9,703 bases of DNA, from contig DIHK01000026.1 of the NCBI GenBank assembly GCA_002420115.1, forward strand, positions 74,544 through 84,246. The letters run 5' to 3'. A program made the translations under genes and the position numbers. This stretch comes from Nitrospira sp. UBA5698 (GTDB lineage Bacteria > Nitrospirota > Nitrospiria > Nitrospirales > Nitrospiraceae). Shown here in pieces: positions 7,901 to 9,703 of this stretch. The notes below the pieces were generated by a model. That model had not been told where the DNA came from and did no database searches. It saw only the letters and a list, made by a program, of their open reading frames with translations. Position 1 is the stretch's first letter. Each line of letters begins with the position of its first letter.

Positions 7901-8171
7901 ATACCTTGGCTCATTCAAATATCATGGCCCACTATATTGGGGGTTAGCCCTCCTGGTTGCGAGTGCTGAGGCAGCATGTCCAGAGCGACGGCAGGCTGTT
8001 GAAACCGCCCGAGAACTCATCAAGGATGGCGCAACTCAATTCCGCGATCTTCAAGAACTCTATCCCCCTGAATTCCAAAAGAGCATTCAAAGTTTTGAGG
8101 GCCTTCCTTACTACTTCGAATGCGGGAGAGGAGGCTTTTCACCACAGAATGAAGTGGCTAGGAGCAATTAA
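4992..8171 (+). CDS. Exported patatin-like phospholipase with long C-terminal extension
   Basis: A 1059-residue protein predicted to hydrolyse acyl esters of phospholipids outside the cytoplasm. Residues 1-25 are a Sec signal peptide (KK at 4-5, hydrophobic 6-19, likely cleavage after SASEA). A marginal IGSC at 12-15 makes lipidation possible but unlikely. The patatin domain spans about 34-510. It has the oxyanion-hole SGGGIRASAF (GGG 41-43, R45), nucleophile elbow ISAVSGG (Ser107), the conserved ALAASSALPVIF block (283-293) and catalytic Asp330 in LLLDGGIVENLG. The Ser-Asp dyad is therefore intact. LLISAGRAVI near 500 resembles the closing helix of such domains. Residues about 510-1059 are mostly helical and charged, with no domain I recognise; TPR-like helical repeats are possible. 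No beta-barrel (PlpD/type Vd) signature is apparent. ATG 4992 has GGAG 7 bases upstream. It is the last gene of the cassette, 62 bases after the third lipoprotein. Confidence 0.88.
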   Translation: MWQKKAVLVALIGSCVATWPSASEADHWPKEKLSINLSLSGGGIRASAFAQGVLLELDEIFLCWEGAGEDKKLSDIRYSRRSDKSNPDNCKNPTTLLKSLDTISAVSGGAITAAYYKASNGDAWKQSFREALTNKDIQKELLTRIQSNSALLPDIAFRPALAVTSLIDVAKYLVTAPFKLTGLTASLRNPDLTPALFLASGQGLIKPDEMSEVYRNWFWPNARKELSFGDYASGKVGSDKSVKLLINATDIKNGAIFTFDENTFTCMGLSQQDFLAFSVARALAASSALPVIFSPHNLSELLKNARPEKVNGENCPVLSTDHTRSPLLLDGGIVENLGLARLLQDAFWRKNYASNPHHNAAEQTFLISVNAAVQGGSGLPTLGKGSTIPQDLDQSFDVLMTNKTDVTRTIFESALHPFGFRFLELRFPDINRASIPPVETNFTTERVALQRLGVPFGRQLSKSELTKMAEESALFRQERDKVFQDLNAIGMAPTKEQIDLLISAGRAVIADRFDEIKEQLAALTAQEFQEVCGDIFNIDKHYCWPQELTDKNLLRSPLRVVLSRLDTVKEQHIKRITANRNRAIASLRDKIRRTLLNELELVDKFQVYFDGGYFVGKVLCQEVVSRDLDYFRLYRKAEKASALGDLLSRCEKITKVWKDLASRDEEYKDPDAYKATTERVKGREAVKKNDHFLRSFVAAIENSLKAPPSIEQSLPEYYGFLIGSARLIYLQDPSGLTLLYKNRTQGPLEININEQLAMHMILKRSEYAMGLRHILIALEHSRSLHKRLAEDSKDLDLMATVTDHPSLSLIQNQQQRFLAAEHTYKLLFAKLHTASPKLVEVNGSSTSQQGLIDHDISEQDITDWANTYYPDGTGGTVIGLPEGPYSDMQLAHRRCLLQEIFVSLHMESRKRVQDCKQDKHIPDHQTLVRDIAVLEKDIKQYATQDIKKTSGLKLALRYAEEAYRDPKSEEYLGSFKYHGPLYWGLALLVASAEAACPERRQAVETARELIKDGATQFRDLQELYPPEFQKSIQSFEGLPYYFECGRGGFSPQNEVARSN

Positions 8172-8234
8172 CGACGCCAGGATGTTAGGATTAAATTAAT
8201 CATACCAAGGTTGCCAGAGGTGGCTCCGGTTAGT

Positions 8235-8270
8235 TGGACAGTCTTTGTCAGTTCATAAGTGGTGCCTGGC
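8235..8270 (+). repeat. Left terminal inverted repeat of the IS3 element
   Basis: TGGACAGT and ATAAGTGGTGCCTGGC match the inverted right end except for the 12-base spacer and one missing A. This is the orfB-distal end, 63 bases after the patatin stop codon. Confidence 0.75.
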
Positions 8271-8279
8271 GGATGAGGC

Positions 8280-9110
8280 CTACGCGGCGGTGGGCCGTGC
8301 AGGCAGGTTGTCCCAGTACACGCGATCGGGCGTGCGTCCGTCAAGCGCGCGATGCGGCCTGATCTGATTATAGAAGGTCATGTAGCGGGCCACCCCATCC
8401 TGGGCGTCGCAGACAGTCTCATAGGCATGGAGATAGACCTCCTCATATTTGAGACTCCGCCACAACCGCTCGACGAAGACATTGTCCCGCCACCGCCCGG
8501 CTCCATCCATACTGATCTGAATGTCATGGGCTTGTAGGACCCTCGTAAACTCCTGGCTCGTGAACTGGCACCCTTGATCGGTGTTGAAGATCTCTGGGGG
8601 GCCATAGCGGGTGATGGCCTCCCGCACCGCGTCCACACAGAAATCCGTGGTCAACGTATTGGCGAGCCGCCACGCTAACACCCGGCGACTCGCCCAGTCG
8701 AGGATGACACACAGATAGACGAAGCCGCGTTTCATCGGAATGTACGTAATATCAGACGCCCACACATGATTCGTCCGGGTGATCGTCAGCTGACGCAGCC
8801 GATACGGGTAGATCCGGTGGGCTGGATGCCGTTGGCTGGTCCTCGGTTTTCGATAGATCGCCGTGATGCCCATCCGCCGCATCAACGTCGCGACCTGTCG
8901 TCTCCCGATGGCGTGGCCAGCCTGCCGTAACAAATCCCGCAGCATGCGAGCACCACCAAACGGATACTGCAGATGGAGCTCATCAATCCGGCGCATGAGT
9001 GCCAGCGTTGTGTCCGAGACGGCCCTCGGTTGGTAGTACACGGTCGAGCGAGCCAGCTGCAACAGTTGGCATTGTCGCCCGATAGACAAGTGATGCGTTC
9101 GGTCAATCAT
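8280..9110 (-). CDS. IS3-family transposase OrfB (DDE integrase catalytic subunit)
   Basis: A 276-residue catalytic half of the transposase. Residues about 45-85 form a helical DNA-binding part (YPFGGARMLRDLLRQAG, RRQVATLMRRMGI). The retroviral-integrase-like core follows, with D120 in WASDITYI, D178 in FNTDQGCQFTS and E214 in DNVFVERLW. D178 and E214 are separated by 35 residues, with K221 seven residues after E, exactly the DD(35)E layout of IS3. The C-terminus has FYNQIRPHRALDGRTPD. ATG 9110 overlaps the orfA stop as ATGA. In IS3 elements the active transposase is normally an OrfAB fusion made by -1 frameshifting. A CAAAG run just before the overlap (minus strand) could serve, but no strong slippery heptamer or downstream structure is obvious. 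Reinitiation at ATGA is the alternative. Confidence 0.95.
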   Translation of the reverse strand: MIDRTHHLSIGRQCQLLQLARSTVYYQPRAVSDTTLALMRRIDELHLQYPFGGARMLRDLLRQAGHAIGRRQVATLMRRMGITAIYRKPRTSQRHPAHRIYPYRLRQLTITRTNHVWASDITYIPMKRGFVYLCVILDWASRRVLAWRLANTLTTDFCVDAVREAITRYGPPEIFNTDQGCQFTSQEFTRVLQAHDIQISMDGAGRWRDNVFVERLWRSLKYEEVYLHAYETVCDAQDGVARYMTFYNQIRPHRALDGRTPDRVYWDNLPARPTAA

Positions 9111-9406
9111 CGCTTTGCGCTCAGCAAGCCCGCCTTGGTGAGCGCGCCTTCTAAAAAATCATTCTCCAGCGTCAGTTGCCCAATCTTCGCGTGCAGCGTC
9201 TTGAGGTCCGGCGTCTCTGACGGAGCCTTCATCCCGCCAAACACGTCTGCCGCCCGGGCCAGGAGCTGCTGTTTCCATTCGGTGATCTGGGTGGGGTGGA
9301 CGCTGAATGGCTCGGCCAATTCGGCGAGCGTCTTGTCCCCTTTGACTACGGCTAAGGCCACCTGGGCCTTAAAGGTCGCTCCGTGATTCCGTCTCGTCCG
9401 TCTCAT
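9107..9406 (-). CDS. IS3-family transposase OrfA (helix-turn-helix subunit)
   Basis: A 99-residue DNA-binding subunit. It has a basic N-terminus (MRRTRRNHGATFKAQVAL), a helix-turn-helix of the HTH_Tnp_1 type (GDKTLAELAEPFSVHPTQIT, then EWKQQLL) and the family-typical RAADVFGG. It ends in a leucine-zipper-like coiled coil (LKTLHAKIGQLTLENDFLEG) that in IS3 relatives drives OrfA/OrfAB multimerisation. ATG 9406 is chosen because AAGGAG lies 7 bases upstream. The longer frame to 9463 would run into the terminal inverted repeat. Its stop overlaps the orfB start by 4 bases. Confidence 0.93.
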   Translation of the reverse strand: MRRTRRNHGATFKAQVALAVVKGDKTLAELAEPFSVHPTQITEWKQQLLARAADVFGGMKAPSETPDLKTLHAKIGQLTLENDFLEGALTKAGLLSAKR

Positions 9407-9450
9407 TGCCTCGCTCCTTTCGTCGGCCATCCCTCGGCGGGATGGGTGAA

Positions 9451-9478
9451 GCCAGGCTACCACTTATCATACTGTCCG
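9451..9478 (-). repeat. Right terminal inverted repeat of the IS3 element
   Basis: On the minus strand it reads CGGACAGT, ATG, ATAAGTGGTAGCCTGGC, matching the left end apart from spacer length. It lies upstream of orfA, where the IS promoter would be expected. The junction with foreign DNA is at about 9478/9479. Confidence 0.75.
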
Positions 9479-9494
9479 AATTTCCGAAGCCCCC

Positions 9495-9662
9495 TCTCTC
9501 AAGGAGGAGTGAGTCTGGCAACACACGTTCCAGACATTTGAAGAGGCGCGGCGGATCATTCGGGACTGGCTTCAGTGGTACAACGAGGAACGGCCCCACA
9601 GCGCTCTCGGCTATCGGAGTCCGGTCCACTATCGGGCACAACAATCAACCCAGGTGGCTTAA
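9495..9662 (+). pseudogene. C-terminal fragment of a second IS3-family transposase
   Basis: In the plus frame ending TAA 9660-9662 the translation reads SLKEE, a TGA stop (9510-9512), then VWQHTFQTFEEARRI, WLQWYNEERPHSALGYRS, PVHYRAQQSTQVA. WYN-x-x-RPHSALGYRSP is the standard C-terminal signature of IS3-family OrfB proteins, and SLKEE[x]VW is the segment just after the catalytic Glu. All DDE catalytic residues and the N-terminal 200-odd residues are missing. The fragment stops where the intact IS3 element starts (about 9478), and the missing part is not found on the other side of that element. It differs in sequence and orientation from the intact copy, so it is another IS. The final 40 bases may contain its terminal repeat, but that cannot be shown. 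Confidence 0.8.
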
Positions 9663-9703
9663 TTTCAGGGGAGCACTACATTGACCCTCCCCCGATTTCA
9701 CAG

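Larger units (their letters stand above)
8235..9478 (-). mobile_element. Complete IS3-family insertion sequence
   Basis: About 1244 bases bounded by related ends. The left end reads TGGACAGT (8235-8242), 12 bases, then ATAAGTGGTGCCTGGC (8255-8270). The right end, on the minus strand, reads CGGACAGT (9478-9471), 3 bases, then ATAAGTGGTAGCCTGGC (9467-9451). Inside are the two overlapping minus-strand frames orfA and orfB typical of IS3. The ends differ by about 9 bases of spacer. No convincing 3-5 bp target duplication is visible (left flank ends GTTAGT, right flank starts AATTTC). Both reading frames appear intact, so it may be active or recently active. Precise termini are uncertain by 1-2 bases. 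Confidence 0.85.

Noticed and set aside
4992..8171. Patatin as a CBASS/CapV-type anti-phage effector
   Set aside because: The N-terminal signal peptide and lipoprotein neighbours point outside the cytoplasm, and no cyclase or nucleotide-sensing gene is present.
4992..8171. Patatin as a PlpD-like type Vd autotransporter
   Set aside because: The C-terminal half lacks an evident POTRA domain or 16-stranded barrel pattern and looks helical instead.

Overview
The window looks like an accessory, mobile-element-rich stretch of a diderm (Gram-negative) bacterial chromosome. The evidence is three consecutive Sec-exported proteins with lipobox cysteines, a signal-peptide-bearing patatin-type lipase, and an exported BACON/FN3 protein. 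This mix would fit an environmental bacterium such as a Nitrospira-like lineage, but nothing here fixes the taxon, and that is only a guess.

Layout from left to right. (1) 233-859 (+): a small secreted protein with one BACON-type beta-sandwich and one fibronectin type III domain. (2) 860-1459: no intact gene, but a decayed remnant of an IS5-type transposase N-terminus on the minus strand (993-1080) and a hairpin at 891-924. (3) 1460-2081 (-): a HigB/HigA-type toxin-antitoxin pair, toxin gene first, overlapping by 14 bases, with an inverted repeat over the toxin start that may be its operator. (4) 2082-3144: about 1 kb without a convincing gene but with several neat inverted repeats, including a perfect 14-bp-arm hairpin at 2566-2595. 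(5) 3145-8171 (+): a compact cassette of three lipoprotein genes followed by a 1059-residue exported patatin-like phospholipase. The second and third lipoproteins are divergent paralogues of each other. The patatin has all its catalytic motifs plus a C-terminal extension of about 550 residues that I cannot assign. (6) 8235-9478: a complete IS3-family insertion sequence (orfA and orfB on the minus strand, terminal inverted repeats). (7) 9495-9662 (+): the C-terminal stub of a different IS3-family transposase, truncated where the first IS begins and carrying an internal stop.

How the genes may work together. The lipoprotein-patatin cassette is the most interesting unit. All four genes are co-oriented, with gaps of 2, 25 and 62 bases, and all four products should leave the cytoplasm. 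This suggests an envelope-acting phospholipase with membrane-anchored lipoprotein partners, which could be inhibitors/immunity proteins, chaperones or targeting factors. That reading is inference. The flanking toxin-antitoxin pair and IS debris mark the region as horizontally mobile or rearranged.
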